In this document: positions 23,481 to 32,735 of the stretch, piece after piece | How the letters are laid out: the number at the start of each line of letters is the position of its first letter | Numbering within the stretch: position 1 is the first letter of the stretch | DNA from: DASWNP01 sp036399175 | GTDB taxonomy: Bacteria > Acidobacteriota > Blastocatellia > Pyrinomonadales > Pyrinomonadaceae | Direction of reading: 5' to 3' | DNA: 64,000 nt | Assembly: GCA_036399175.1 (NCBI GenBank) | Contig: DASWNP010000037.1 | Span: forward strand, 62,001-126,000 | Notes under the pieces: generated by a model | What the model was told of the DNA's origin: nothing | What the model saw: the letters and a program-made list of their open reading frames with translations, nothing else | Database searches by the model: none | Made by a program: the position numbers and the translations under genes

Positions 23481-25886
23481 ATGTTCAGGATTGAAAAGGC
23501 CGCCGTGCTTGGCGCGGGCACGATGGGCGCGCAGATTGCGGCGCATCTGGCGAACGCGCGCATCCCCGTTCTGCTCTTGGACATCGCGCCGCGCGAGCTT
23601 GCGCCGGATGAACAGGCCAAAGGTTTGACGCTCGAATCGAAGGAGGTGCGCAGCCGAATTGCGCGCGCCGGGTTCGAGGCGGCGAAGAAGGCGAAGCCGG
23701 CGGCGTTTTTCACGCCGGAGACGGCGTCGCTGGTGACGGTCGGCAATTTCGAGGACGATCTGGCGCGGCTCAAAGATTGCGACCTGATTATCGAGGCGGT
23801 GGTCGAGAATCTGGAGATTAAGCGCGGCCTCTACGAGCGAGTGGAGCAGTACAGGCGCGCGGGCTCAATCGTCGCGTCGAACACGAGCGGCATTCCGATA
23901 AGGCATCTGGCCGAGGGGCGTTCGGAAGATTTCCGCGCTCATTTCCTGGGCGTACATTTTTTCAATCCGCCGCGCTACCTGCACTTAGTCGAGCTGATTC
24001 GGACGGAGTGGACGAAGCCGGAGGTTTCGTGCGCGCTGTTCGGCTTCCTCGACCAGCGTTTGGGGAAGGGCGTGGTCGTGGCTAAAGACCGCCCGAACTT
24101 CATCGCCAATCGCGTCGGCACGTTCGGCGCGATGGCGACTATCAAGACGATGCTGGAGGACGGCTACTCGATTGAAGAGGTCGATAAGCTGACAGGCCCG
24201 GCGGTCGGGCGACCCAAATCGGCGACCTTCCGCACGTTCGATTTGGTCGGCCTCGACGTGTTCACGCACGTCGCGCAGAATCTCTACGAAGCCGTCGCCG
24301 ACGACGAAGAGCGCGACGTGTTCGTCGCGCCCGAATTTTTGAAGCAGATGGTGGGGCGCGGGCTTTTGGGTAACAAGACGAAGGCGGGCTTCTACCAAAA
24401 GCAGAAGGGCGAAAAGAAGGAAATCTGGACGCTCGACCACGCTTCTCTGGAATATCGTCCGGCGGAGAAAGTGAAGCTTCCGGCACTCGACATGGCGAAG
24501 AACATAGAGGCGACGCCCGAGCGCATCAAGGCTCTCGTGTGGGGCAAAGACCGCGCGGGCGCGTTTCTCTGGAAGACGATTTCGCGCACGCTTCGCTACG
24601 CAGCCAACCGCATCCCTGAGATAGCCGATACGGTCTTGGAAATCGACCGCGCGATGCGCTGGGGCTTCAACTGGGAGTTGGGCGTCTTCGAGGTTTGGGA
24701 CGCCATCGGCGTCGAGAAGTCTGTGGCGCGGATGCGCGAAGAGGGCGCGCAGATTCCCGAAAACGTGCGAATGATGCTCGAAGCGGGCGCGACCTCTTTT
24801 TACAAGACCGAAGGTGGACAGAAGTTCTATTTCGACTTCGCTTCCGGCGAGTACAAGGCGGTGAGCGAGCCGCCGGGCGTGGTGGTTTTGAAGTCGGTCA
24901 AGGAGCGGACGGGCGTTATCAAGAAGAACGCTGGCGCGTCTCTAGTCGATATAGGCGACGGCGTGGCGTGTCTTGAGTTTCACTCGAAGATGAACGCCAT
25001 CGGCGGCGACACGCTTCAGATGTTGAAGTTTGCGCTCTCGGAAGTGGAGAAACATTTCGTCGGGCTCGTGGTCGGCAATCAGGGACAGAATTTCAGCGTC
25101 GGCGCGAACCTCATGCTGATGCTTCTGGAAGCGCAGGAGGAGAACTGGGAAGACCTCGACCTCGCCGTGCGCGCCTTCCAGCAGGCGACGATGAGTTTGC
25201 GCTACTCTGCGAAGCCGGTCGTCGTCGCTCCGTTTCAGATGACCTTCGGCGGCGGCTGCGAGATGACTCTGCACGGCGACCGCGTGCGCGCTTCAGCAGA
25301 GACTTACATCGGGCTCGTGGAAGTCGGCGTCGGGCTGATACCGGCGGGCGGCGGGACGAAGGAGATGCTCCTGCGCGCGCTCGATTCGATTCCGAAGGGG
25401 ATGGAGGATGCCGACCCGTTCCCCTTCGTCAAGCGAGCTTTCGAGACCATCGCGCTCGCTAAAGTCGCCACTTCAGCCGAAGAGGCGCGCACGCTCGGCT
25501 TCCTCTCGGAAGACGACACCGTCTCGATGAATCAAGACCGTCTCATCGCCGACGCCAAGCAGGAAGTGCTCGCGCTGGCCGCGACCGGCTACGTTCAGCC
25601 GCAGCAGCGCGCCGACATCCCGGCGCTCGGCCTGCCCGCGCTCGCCACCCTCAAGCTCGGCATTCACCAGATGAAACGCGGCGGGTTCATCTCCGAGCAC
25701 GACGCGTTGATAGGAGAAAAGCTCGCGCGCATCCTTTCGGGCGGCGACCTCAATCACCCGACGCGCGTCTCCGAGCAATATCTTTTAGACCTCGAACGCG
25801 AAGCCTTCCTCTCCCTCTGCGGCCAGCGCCGCACACAGGAGCGCATCGCACACATGCTCAAGACCGGAAAGCCTTTGAGGAACTGA
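23481..25886 (+). CDS. 3-hydroxyacyl-CoA dehydrogenase/enoyl-CoA hydratase fusion, FadN type
   Basis: An 801-residue bifunctional enzyme with the dehydrogenase first: G11-x-G13-x-x-G16 (VLGAGTMGAQ), HFFNPPRYLHLVELI, and two 3HCDH C-terminal segments (GRPKSATFRTFDLVGLDVF; TKAGFYQK). A crotonase domain occupies about residues 480-690 (LVVGNQGQNFSVGANL, FGGGCEMTLHGDR, EVGVGLIPAGGGTKEM). This order is that of Bacillus FadN rather than E. coli FadB/FadJ. It carries out two beta-oxidation steps. A FadR-type operator lies upstream and a thiolase gene follows, making a fadNA-like unit. Confidence 0.9.
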   Translation: MFRIEKAAVLGAGTMGAQIAAHLANARIPVLLLDIAPRELAPDEQAKGLTLESKEVRSRIARAGFEAAKKAKPAAFFTPETASLVTVGNFEDDLARLKDCDLIIEAVVENLEIKRGLYERVEQYRRAGSIVASNTSGIPIRHLAEGRSEDFRAHFLGVHFFNPPRYLHLVELIRTEWTKPEVSCALFGFLDQRLGKGVVVAKDRPNFIANRVGTFGAMATIKTMLEDGYSIEEVDKLTGPAVGRPKSATFRTFDLVGLDVFTHVAQNLYEAVADDEERDVFVAPEFLKQMVGRGLLGNKTKAGFYQKQKGEKKEIWTLDHASLEYRPAEKVKLPALDMAKNIEATPERIKALVWGKDRAGAFLWKTISRTLRYAANRIPEIADTVLEIDRAMRWGFNWELGVFEVWDAIGVEKSVARMREEGAQIPENVRMMLEAGATSFYKTEGGQKFYFDFASGEYKAVSEPPGVVVLKSVKERTGVIKKNAGASLVDIGDGVACLEFHSKMNAIGGDTLQMLKFALSEVEKHFVGLVVGNQGQNFSVGANLMLMLLEAQEENWEDLDLAVRAFQQATMSLRYSAKPVVVAPFQMTFGGGCEMTLHGDRVRASAETYIGLVEVGVGLIPAGGGTKEMLLRALDSIPKGMEDADPFPFVKRAFETIALAKVATSAEEARTLGFLSEDDTVSMNQDRLIADAKQEVLALAATGYVQPQQRADIPALGLPALATLKLGIHQMKRGGFISEHDALIGEKLARILSGGDLNHPTRVSEQYLLDLEREAFLSLCGQRRTQERIAHMLKTGKPLRN

Positions 25887-26034
25887 CGATAGACGATGGA
25901 CGATAGACCATAGACGATGGACGACAGAAAAGGACGATAGTCATTAACGAACTTGAGACTACTCACGGTGAAAAGAGGCGGATTGGCTATCGTCTATGGT
26001 CTATCGTCCATCGTCCGATATAGTCTATCGTCCA
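25884..26034. repeat. Micro-repeat hairpin element, GACGATAGAC type
   Basis: Arms 25884-25940 (GACGATAGAC/GATGGACGATAG units) and 25986-26034 (TATCGTCTATGG/TATCGTCC units) are inverse; the centre of about 45 bases is longer than average. It lies between co-directional fadN-like and thiolase genes. Confidence 0.8.
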
Positions 26035-26045
26035 CTGGAGGATTT

Positions 26046-27230
26046 ATGAGAGACGCAGTTATCGTATCAGCCGTAAGAACGGCGGTGGGGAAAGCGCCGA
26101 AGGGGACGCTCAAGGACACGCGGCCTGACGAGATGGGCGCGGAGGTTATTAAGGAAGCCATCGCTCGCGCGGAAGGCTTGGAGACGGGCGAGATTGAAGA
26201 CGTGATAATGGGCTGCGCGATGCCGGAGGCCGAGCAGGGCATGAACGTGGCGCGGGCTTCGGCGATTCGCGCGGGGCTCCCCGTCGAGACGAGCGCGATG
26301 ACGATTAATCGCTTCTGCTCGTCGGGGCTGCAATCCATCGCCATCGCTGCCGACCGTATCCGAACCGGCAGCGCCGACGTGATCGTCGCGGGCGGACTCG
26401 AAACGATGTCGATGATTCCGATGGGCGGCCACATCATTCGCCCGAACCCGTACCTGGTCGAACACTACCCAGACTTTTATCTCAACATGGGACTGGCGAC
26501 CGAGAACGTGGCGCGCAAGTACAAGGTTTCGCGCGAGGAACAGGACGAGTTCGCTCTGCGCTCGCATCAGCGCGCCGCACGCGCGCAGGACGAAGGAAAA
26601 TTCGACGACGAGATAGTGCCTCTGAGCGTGACGTTTGAAGAGCTGGACGCGAAGGGCAAAAAGGCGCGGCGCGAAGTGAAGTTCAGCAGAGACGAAGGCG
26701 TGCGCCGCGATAGCTCGGAGGAAGGTCTGGCGAAGCTCAAGCCCGCGTTTCACGCCGAGGGCACGATTACGGCGGGCAACGCTTCGCAGATGTCTGACGG
26801 CGCGGCGGCTGCCATCGTCATGTCCGACGAGCGTGCGCGCGCTCTGGGCTTGCGCCCCTGGGCGCGTTTCGTCGCCTACGCGACAGCCGGATGCCCGCCC
26901 GAAGAGATGGGCATCGGCCCCGTCTACGCGATTCCGAAAGTGCTCCGAATCGCCGGGCTCAAGCTCGAAGAGATAGACGTTATCGAGCTGAACGAAGCCT
27001 TCGCCGCGCAGTCGATAGCCGTCATGCGAACGCTCGATTTAGACCCGGAGCGCACGAACGTCAACGGCGGCGCAATCGCCCTCGGCCACCCGCTCGGCTG
27101 CACGGGCGCGAAACTCACGGCCACCGCCCTGCGCGAGCTTGAGCGCCGGGGCGGACGCTACGCGATGGTGACGATGTGCGTCGGCGGCGGCATGGGCGCT
27201 GCCGGAATTTTTGAACGCATACCTTCATAG
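26046..27230 (+). CDS. fadA: Acetyl-CoA acyltransferase (thiolase)
   Basis: A 394-residue thiolase. Acyl-accepting C91 lies in NRFCSSGLQ, His in GGAIALGHPLGCTGAK and the proton-shuttling Cys in TMCVGGGMGAA near the C-terminus. It cleaves 3-ketoacyl-CoA to acetyl-CoA and a shortened acyl-CoA. ATG 26046 follows CTGGAGG. It is next to the FadN-like enzyme and probably shares its control by the FadR-type site, although a hairpin element lies between. The symbol is by function and context. Confidence 0.92.
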   Translation: MRDAVIVSAVRTAVGKAPKGTLKDTRPDEMGAEVIKEAIARAEGLETGEIEDVIMGCAMPEAEQGMNVARASAIRAGLPVETSAMTINRFCSSGLQSIAIAADRIRTGSADVIVAGGLETMSMIPMGGHIIRPNPYLVEHYPDFYLNMGLATENVARKYKVSREEQDEFALRSHQRAARAQDEGKFDDEIVPLSVTFEELDAKGKKARREVKFSRDEGVRRDSSEEGLAKLKPAFHAEGTITAGNASQMSDGAAAAIVMSDERARALGLRPWARFVAYATAGCPPEEMGIGPVYAIPKVLRIAGLKLEEIDVIELNEAFAAQSIAVMRTLDLDPERTNVNGGAIALGHPLGCTGAKLTATALRELERRGGRYAMVTMCVGGGMGAAGIFERIPS

Positions 27231-27306
27231 GTCGGACTCCGATTCCTTTCTTCTACGTCGCGCTTCCTACTTGAGCCGACGACGTAATGCGCTTAACCTG
27301 TAGCTT

Positions 27307-27672
27307 GTGAACGAGACGCCACGAACCAATGCTGAGATACGTAGATGGTATTTAGAACAGGTGGCGCGCATACCGGAGTTGAACAGGCAATGGGTTGTGC
27401 AGGGAATGCCGGCACGCAAGCGTGCATGGGCTGCATGGCGCATCAGGTGTGAGGCGCGTCTTAATGCACGCGCGATGATGGCTGATTCGTTGGAAGTTGA
27501 ATTGCTCCGGCAAAGGGACATCGCGCAGTATGGCAGCCCTGACGGGCCGACGTTCAGGTATCTTGTAAAGAAGCTAAAGAAAGAGGGGCTCGAAGGAAAC
27601 GACCTGTACGAAGCCATTGTGGAATTCGTATCGAGCACGAATGCCGGAGTAAATAGAAGGCTGGGTATTTAA
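27307..27672 (+). CDS. Hypothetical protein, 121 residues
   Basis: Starts at GTG 27307. The product is helical and basic (NAEIRRWYLEQVARIPELNR, RKRAWAAWRIRCEARLNAR) with no signal peptide or membrane segment. I do not recognise the family. Base composition is lower in G+C than the neighbouring oxidation genes. It precedes, by 17 bases, the frame that continues into the acyl-CoA dehydrogenase, and may have entered this locus together with the 72-residue module fused there. Confidence 0.6.
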   Translation: MNETPRTNAEIRRWYLEQVARIPELNRQWVVQGMPARKRAWAAWRIRCEARLNARAMMADSLEVELLRQRDIAQYGSPDGPTFRYLVKKLKKEGLEGNDLYEAIVEFVSSTNAGVNRRLGI

Positions 27673-27689
27673 CTCTAAAGGATGAAAGT

Positions 27690-29693
27690 ATGTCCACGAA
27701 AGTAAAAGACTACCTTGCCGAGAAGATTATTTGGCGAAAGACGCAAGATCCACATCATCCGTATGCCGCAGAGTTTGAAGGCGAGAAGTGCGTCATCCGG
27801 TTGAATGATTTTCCAGATGAACACCTCTACACGTTGATTGTCAACGGCGTGGAAGTTGCTGATTTTGATGACTGGCCTGACCAGTTCAGAAAGGGATTGA
27901 AACATATGTCAGCCGTAGCCGAAGACAAAAAGATTATTGCGGGCGGAAGTTTTCTGATTGAGGAGCGCACGCCCGGAGAGATTTTCACGCCGGAGGATTT
28001 CACGGAAGAGCACCGGATGATTGCCGAGACGACCCGGCAGTTTATCGACGCCGAGGTCAGCCCGCGCATCGACGAGCTTGAGAAGCACGATTGGAAACTG
28101 CTGCGCGAGCTGGTCGTCAAGGCCGCAGACCTCGGGCTCATCGGCGTCAACGTGCCGGAGGAATACGGTGGGCTCGGGTTAGACCAGACGAGCGGCGCGC
28201 TCGTCGGCGAAAACATCGGGCGCAACGCCTCCTTCGCCACCACGCTCGGCGCGCAGAGCGGCATCGGCCTTTTGCCGATTGTCTATTACGGCACGGAAGC
28301 GGCGAAGCAGAAGTATCTCGCAAAGATTGCCTCGGGCGAGCTGATTACGGCCTACGCGCTGACGGAAGCCGGCTCGGGCTCCGACGCGCTCGCCGCCAAA
28401 GCGACCGCACGCCTCAGCGAAGACGGCAAGGAGTACATCCTGAACGGCGAGAAGATGTGGATTACAAACGGCGGCTTCGCCGACCTCTTCATCGTCTTCG
28501 CCAAAGTTGATGGCGACAAGTTCACCGGCTTCATCGTCGAGCGCCAGGAGGGTCTGACCAACGGCGCGGACGAGCACAAAATGGGCATCAAGGGTTCGAG
28601 CACGACCGCGCTGATTCTCTCGGACGCGCGCACGCCCGTCGAGAACCTGCTCGGCGAGGTCGGCAAGGGACACAAGATTGCTTTCAACATTCTCAACATC
28701 GGTCGCTTCAAGCTCGGCGCGATGTGCTGCGGCGGCATGAAGCTGATGATTAACGAGTCCACTCGCTACGCCAACGAGCGTCACCAGTTCGGCAAGCCCA
28801 TCTCGTCTTTCGGCGCGATTAAGTCGAAGCTCGCCGAGCAGGCCATTCGCACATGGGTCGGCGAGTCGATGATTTATCGCACCATCGGCCTCATCGAGTC
28901 GGCCATCAACGCCACCGCCGATGCTTCCGACCCGGAATCGAAGCTGCGCGCCATCGAAGAGTACGCCGCCGAGTGTTCAATCATCAAAGTCGCTCTGTCG
29001 GAATCCTGTAGCTTCGTCGCCGACGAGATGGTGCAAATCTACGGCGGCTACGGCTACTCCGCCGAATACCCGGCAGACCGCGCCTACCGCGACTCGCGCA
29101 TCAACCGCATCTTCGAAGGCACGAACGAAATCAACCGCATGCTCATCCCCGGCATGCTCATGCGTCGCGCGATGGGCGGCAAGCTCGCTCTCTTGCCCGC
29201 CGCGCAGAAGCTCATGGACGAAGTGCTCTCGCCTTCTCTCCCTGACTTCGACGAAGACGAAGGCGTGCTCGCAAGCGAGCTGAAGCTCGCGCGCAACGCG
29301 AAGAAGGTTGCCCTGATGGTGCTCGGCACGGCGGCGCAGAAGTACATGATGGCGCTCTCCGAGCAGCAGGAAATCCTGATGGGTGTGGCCGACATCATCA
29401 TGGACGCCTACGCGATGGAATCCTCCATCCTGCGCGCGCAGAAGCTCGCCGCCTCGCAGGGCGAAGAGGCCGCCTCGCGCTACCTCGACATGGTGCGCGT
29501 CTTCTGCAACGACGCCGTCGAGCGCATCGACGCTCACGCCAAAAACACCCTCGCCGCGATGGCCGAAGGCGACGAGCTGCGAACGCTCCTCGCAGCCCTC
29601 CGCCGCTTCACTAAAAACACCCTGATGAACACCGTCGCCGCGCGCCAGCGCATCGCCGACGCGCTCATCGCCGCGAACAAATACGTCTACTAA
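27690..29693 (+). CDS. Acyl-CoA dehydrogenase with an unusual 72-residue N-terminal module
   Basis: The open frame encodes 667 residues. From Met73 (27906) onward it is an ACADVL/ACAD9-like dehydrogenase: FLIEERTPGEIFTPEDFTEE, ALTEAGSGSDALAAKA, MWITNGGFADLF, YANERHQFGKPI, QIYGGYGYSAEYP and RIFEGTNEINRML (site of the catalytic Glu), with the long C-terminal extension of that group. Residues 1-72 (KIIWRKTQDPHHPYAAEFEG, IRLNDFPDEHLYTLIVNG) look like a separate small beta protein and are lower in G+C (47% in the 60 bases from 27781). An internal ATG at 27906 with AAAGGG upstream may give the normal-length enzyme. Membrane association is likely for this group. Confidence 0.85.
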   Translation: MSTKVKDYLAEKIIWRKTQDPHHPYAAEFEGEKCVIRLNDFPDEHLYTLIVNGVEVADFDDWPDQFRKGLKHMSAVAEDKKIIAGGSFLIEERTPGEIFTPEDFTEEHRMIAETTRQFIDAEVSPRIDELEKHDWKLLRELVVKAADLGLIGVNVPEEYGGLGLDQTSGALVGENIGRNASFATTLGAQSGIGLLPIVYYGTEAAKQKYLAKIASGELITAYALTEAGSGSDALAAKATARLSEDGKEYILNGEKMWITNGGFADLFIVFAKVDGDKFTGFIVERQEGLTNGADEHKMGIKGSSTTALILSDARTPVENLLGEVGKGHKIAFNILNIGRFKLGAMCCGGMKLMINESTRYANERHQFGKPISSFGAIKSKLAEQAIRTWVGESMIYRTIGLIESAINATADASDPESKLRAIEEYAAECSIIKVALSESCSFVADEMVQIYGGYGYSAEYPADRAYRDSRINRIFEGTNEINRMLIPGMLMRRAMGGKLALLPAAQKLMDEVLSPSLPDFDEDEGVLASELKLARNAKKVALMVLGTAAQKYMMALSEQQEILMGVADIIMDAYAMESSILRAQKLAASQGEEAASRYLDMVRVFCNDAVERIDAHAKNTLAAMAEGDELRTLLAALRRFTKNTLMNTVAARQRIADALIAANKYVY

Positions 29694-29698
29694 CACAA

Positions 29699-29785
29699 AG
29701 TCTGGAGTCTGGAGTCTCGGAGTCTGGAGTCAAAAGCAAAAGCATTTGTCTTCGACTCCAGACTCCAGACTTCAGACTCCAGACT
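29699..29785. repeat. Micro-repeat hairpin element, GTCTGGA type, with T-tract
   Basis: Arms 29699-29731 (GTCTGGA units) and 29752-29785 (GACTCCAGACT units), loop AAAAGCAAAAGCATTTGTC. TTTTTT (29785-29790) follows, making a complete intrinsic terminator for the acyl-CoA dehydrogenase gene. Confidence 0.9.
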
Positions 29786-29793
29786 TTTTTGTC

Positions 29794-30756
29794 ATGCGTA
29801 TCATTCCAATCAGCGTGCCTACGCCCTTCTACGTCGGGCCGGTCAACTGCTACCTGATTGCCGAAGAGCCTCTGACGCTCATCGACACGGGGCCGAAGAC
29901 GCGGGAGGCTCTGGAGGCTCTGAAGGAGGGTTTACGGAAAGCGCGTTTTCGCGTCTCGGACATCAGGCGCATCGTGCTGACGCACGCGCACGAAGACCAC
30001 TGCGGGCTGGCTCACGCGCTGCGCGACGAGGCGAAGGATGCTGTGGTGTTAGTGCACGGTTGGGAGACGGGGCATCGAGTGGGGCGGCTGGAATACGCGG
30101 AGCACCGCGCGTTGCTTGAGCGGGCGGGCGTGCCCGCGGAAGAGATTGGAGAGATGCGCCGGATGTATGAGGGCGTGCGCCAGTATGCCGATGCGCTGGA
30201 GGACGATGAGCACAGGGAGTTGAAGGATGACTCTGAGCTTGAGTTTGCGAGCGGCGCTCTCCGGGTGATTCACACGCCGGGGCACACGCCGGGCTCGTGC
30301 TCGTTCGTGCGCGAAGCCGACCGTACCGTCATCGCGGGCGATTGTGTGCTCAAGCGCATCACGCCCAACCCCGTTCTCTCGCCCGACCCCATCGACCCTG
30401 CGCGCCGCTTCCCCTCGCTCGCCGAATATCTCGTCAGCCTCGCGCGCATACGCTCGCATTCGCCCACGCTCGTACACGGCGGACACGGCGAGCCGGTCAC
30501 CGATTACGAAGAGATTTTCAATCGCTACCTGCGCGCCATACGCGAGCGCCAGCAGGCGGTCGTCAAGCTAGTTCCCCGCGAGGGCGCTACCGCGTGGGAC
30601 ATCGCACGCGAGATGTTCCCCGGCTCGACCGACGTACATCGCTTCCTCGCCGTCTCCGAAGCGGTCGCACACCTCGACCTCGCTCACTCCGAAAACAAGC
30701 TCGCCCTTGAGCTGAGCAACGGGCGCGAGGTTTATCGAAAAATCGACGCCTCTTAA
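29794..30756 (+). CDS. MBL-fold metallohydrolase
   Basis: A 320-residue protein. Zinc motif HAHEDH is preceded by LIDTGPKTREAL; later ligands are H in HTPGHTPGSC, D in IAGDCV and H in LVHGGHGEP. The C-terminal ~70 residues form a helical cap (winged-helix-like, AWDIAREMFPGSTDVHRFLA) as in LACTB2-type hydrolases. Substrate unknown; the fold includes thioesterases and nucleases. ATG 29794 is preferred: the in-frame extension upstream is translated hairpin element, not protein. Confidence 0.88.
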   Translation: MRIIPISVPTPFYVGPVNCYLIAEEPLTLIDTGPKTREALEALKEGLRKARFRVSDIRRIVLTHAHEDHCGLAHALRDEAKDAVVLVHGWETGHRVGRLEYAEHRALLERAGVPAEEIGEMRRMYEGVRQYADALEDDEHRELKDDSELEFASGALRVIHTPGHTPGSCSFVREADRTVIAGDCVLKRITPNPVLSPDPIDPARRFPSLAEYLVSLARIRSHSPTLVHGGHGEPVTDYEEIFNRYLRAIRERQQAVVKLVPREGATAWDIAREMFPGSTDVHRFLAVSEAVAHLDLAHSENKLALELSNGREVYRKIDAS

Positions 30757-30839
30757 AATCCTCGCAGCGCAGAATCAAAGGCTCTCGAAATCTCGCCCCC
30801 TCGGCTCTTCCCTTCTCATCTCTATCCTGCCCGAAGCTA

Positions 30840-30868
30840 TTGACATCACTTACCGGAACAAATAAGGT
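30840..30868 (+). promoter_or_regulatory. Candidate promoter of the astacin gene, long leader
   Basis: A perfect TTGACA (30840-30845), 17-base spacer and TAAGGT (30863-30868). It leaves a leader of roughly 240 bases before ATG 31117. The remainder of 30757-31116 holds no supported gene. The same TTGACA-17-TAAGKT layout precedes the RiPP-like precursor. Confidence 0.5.
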
Positions 30869-31116
30869 GCGGGTGTTGCAGCTCTATTTCCTTTCGGCGG
30901 AAGTATTCCTCCTGCTCGTTCCTGCGTCGCCCGGCTGGAGAGGCGCTCGCGGAGGCGAGCATCCAATCCGAGATTCCGCGTCGGGAGTTTGCAGCGACCC
31001 GCGTCAAATCTGAATCAGCAATGCCATCGAGCAAGGGGTTGTCGTCAGTTTCGGCATTCTTCAATCCGAACAGCAATTCTTGGTTGAATCGTTCAACGAA
31101 AAGGAGACTACAGAAG

Positions 31117-32097
31117 ATGGCAACGAGTAAAAGCAAGCGCGCTTCGGCGAGCAAAAAGCGCACGACATCGAGCAAGAAAAGCACGGGGAAAAAGGGAGCG
31201 AGCAAAAAGCGCGGGGCGAGCAGCAAGCGGGCGGCGGGCGGCGGCACGTTCGGCGCGAACACCGACAGATATTCCGAATGGTTTCGCTCAAGCACTCAGC
31301 CGCGTCAGGGCGTCATCGTTTTAGACAGAGGTGTGCCGCAGGGTTCTATCAAGGCTGTCGAGTATTCGGCGATAGACGGCCTGGCGATTTTCGAGGGCGA
31401 CATTCTGCTCGGCACGGTCGAAGAGATGGAGCAGAGAGTTCGGGCTCTCAAGGTTGACCCGGAGATGCTGCCCACGGCAGGCATGCCGAAGACGGGAGCG
31501 ACGACGCGAGGTCTCATCAGGCCGAACATCAAAGTCCTCGGGATAGTCGTCAAAAACTATCGCTGGCCGAACTGCGTCGTGCCATACGAGATTGACCCGA
31601 ACCTGCCCAACCAGCAGCGCATCACCGACGCCATCGCACACTGGCACGCCAAGACCCCAATCCGGCTCGTCAAGCGCACCACGCAGAAAGACTACGTCAG
31701 GTTTGAAGACCAGGGCGGCTGCTTCTCTGCCGTCGGCAGGCAGGGCGGAAAGCAGATTATCTCCATCGCTCCCGGTTGCAGCACCGGCTCGACCATTCAC
31801 GAGATAGGCCACGCCGTCGGCCTCTGGCACGAGCAGAGCCGCGAGGACAGGTCGAAGTTCGTCACCATCAACTTCCAGAACATCGAGTCAGGCAAGGAGC
31901 ACAACTTCAACCAGCACATCTCCGACGGAGACGATGTCGGCGCATACGACTACGGCTCCATCATGCATTACGGCTCGACGGCCTTCAGCAAGAACGGCCA
32001 GCCGACGATTGTTCCCAAGCAGTCGGGCGTGAGCATCGGCCAGCGCAACGGGCTGAGCGCCGGAGACATCGCCGCCGTCAAATTCATGTACAGCTGA
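31117..32097 (+). CDS. Astacin-like (M12A) metalloprotease with lysine-rich N-terminus
   Basis: A 326-residue protein. Residues 2-43 are Lys/Ser/Ala/Gly-rich (ATSKSKRASASKKRTTSSKK), like a histone H1 tail. The protease zinc motif is complete: H228-E229-I-G-H232-A-V-G-L-W-H238-E-Q, with Met-turn SIMHYGSTAF and Tyr. No signal peptide is visible, unusual for astacins. ATG 31117 is chosen because AAGGAGACT precedes it. The upstream ~125 residues (VIVLDRGVPQGSIKAV) may be a propeptide. Its low-complexity N-terminus resembles that of the RiPP-like precursor encoded 2.3 kb away. Confidence 0.88.
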   Translation: MATSKSKRASASKKRTTSSKKSTGKKGASKKRGASSKRAAGGGTFGANTDRYSEWFRSSTQPRQGVIVLDRGVPQGSIKAVEYSAIDGLAIFEGDILLGTVEEMEQRVRALKVDPEMLPTAGMPKTGATTRGLIRPNIKVLGIVVKNYRWPNCVVPYEIDPNLPNQQRITDAIAHWHAKTPIRLVKRTTQKDYVRFEDQGGCFSAVGRQGGKQIISIAPGCSTGSTIHEIGHAVGLWHEQSREDRSKFVTINFQNIESGKEHNFNQHISDGDDVGAYDYGSIMHYGSTAFSKNGQPTIVPKQSGVSIGQRNGLSAGDIAAVKFMYS

Positions 32098-32194
32098 TTT
32101 CGGAATCGAGAAATGGCCGAGCGGGCGTCTTCTTCTCCGACGGACGAGAGACGGAAGCGCCCGCCCGGCGTAAATGTTACTCAGGTGAAACTGA

Positions 32195-32584
32195 ATGGAT
32201 GAAAGCAACGCGAGCTGCGCGACTGACGACGAGCCGCTCGTCACAGGCAGCATTCTCTTCGACGAAGACGCGGGAGCATTCTCCGGCGCTACCGTCTACG
32301 TCCGTCTCGAAGATGTCACCTACGCCGATGCTGCCTCGAAGGTTCTGGCCGAACAGGTCATGCGCGACGTATCTCGCGCCGAAGGCGGCAGCGACTACCC
32401 GCTCGAATTCAGGCTCTACGGTCGCCTCACGGACAAGCGCGCCAGCTACAACCTGCGCGTCCACGTAGACGTTGACGGCGACGGCGAGGTCAGCCTCCAC
32501 GACTACGTCACCATGCAGAGCTACCCCGTCCTCACGCAAGGCCGCCCGCGCAAGCTCAACGTCCGCGTCCACGAAGTAAAATAG
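32195..32584 (+). CDS. YbaY/YscW-like domain protein
   Basis: A 129-residue all-beta protein. VTGSILFDEDAGAFSGATVY, VRLEDVTYADAASKVLAEQ, YPLEFRLYG and YNLRVHVDVDGDGEVSLHDY follow the order of the YbaY/YscW family (type III pilotin-like fold). Unlike YbaY it has no lipobox or signal peptide. It follows the astacin gene on the same strand by 97 bases and may be cotranscribed. Function unknown. Confidence 0.65.
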   Translation: MDESNASCATDDEPLVTGSILFDEDAGAFSGATVYVRLEDVTYADAASKVLAEQVMRDVSRAEGGSDYPLEFRLYGRLTDKRASYNLRVHVDVDGDGEVSLHDYVTMQSYPVLTQGRPRKLNVRVHEVK

Positions 32585-32735
32585 AGGTCAGAGGTCAGAG
32601 GTCAGTAGAACCGAAGCCTTCGTTTTTACTTTCGCTTTCACCTTCCTCTTCGCTTTCGTCTCCGCTCTCGTCTTCGCCTTCGTCTTTGCTTTCTGTCTTT
32701 CACTGACCTCTGGCCTCCGACCTCCGACCTCTTCT
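32584..32735. repeat. Micro-repeat hairpin element, AGGTCAG type, translated into a neighbour
   Basis: Arms 32584-32605 (AGGTCAG units) and 32700-32735 (ACCTCTGG/ACCTCCG units). The centre, about 32612-32700, is itself a CTTTCGTCTT-like tandem array. It lies between convergent genes. The minus-strand partner gene has no stop before the element and reads through it, gaining a lysine-rich tail. Confidence 0.8.

Noticed and set aside
29746..29793. N-terminal extension of the MBL hydrolase
   Set aside because: These codons are the translated right arm of the GTCTGGA-type hairpin; ATG 29794 starts the conserved protein.
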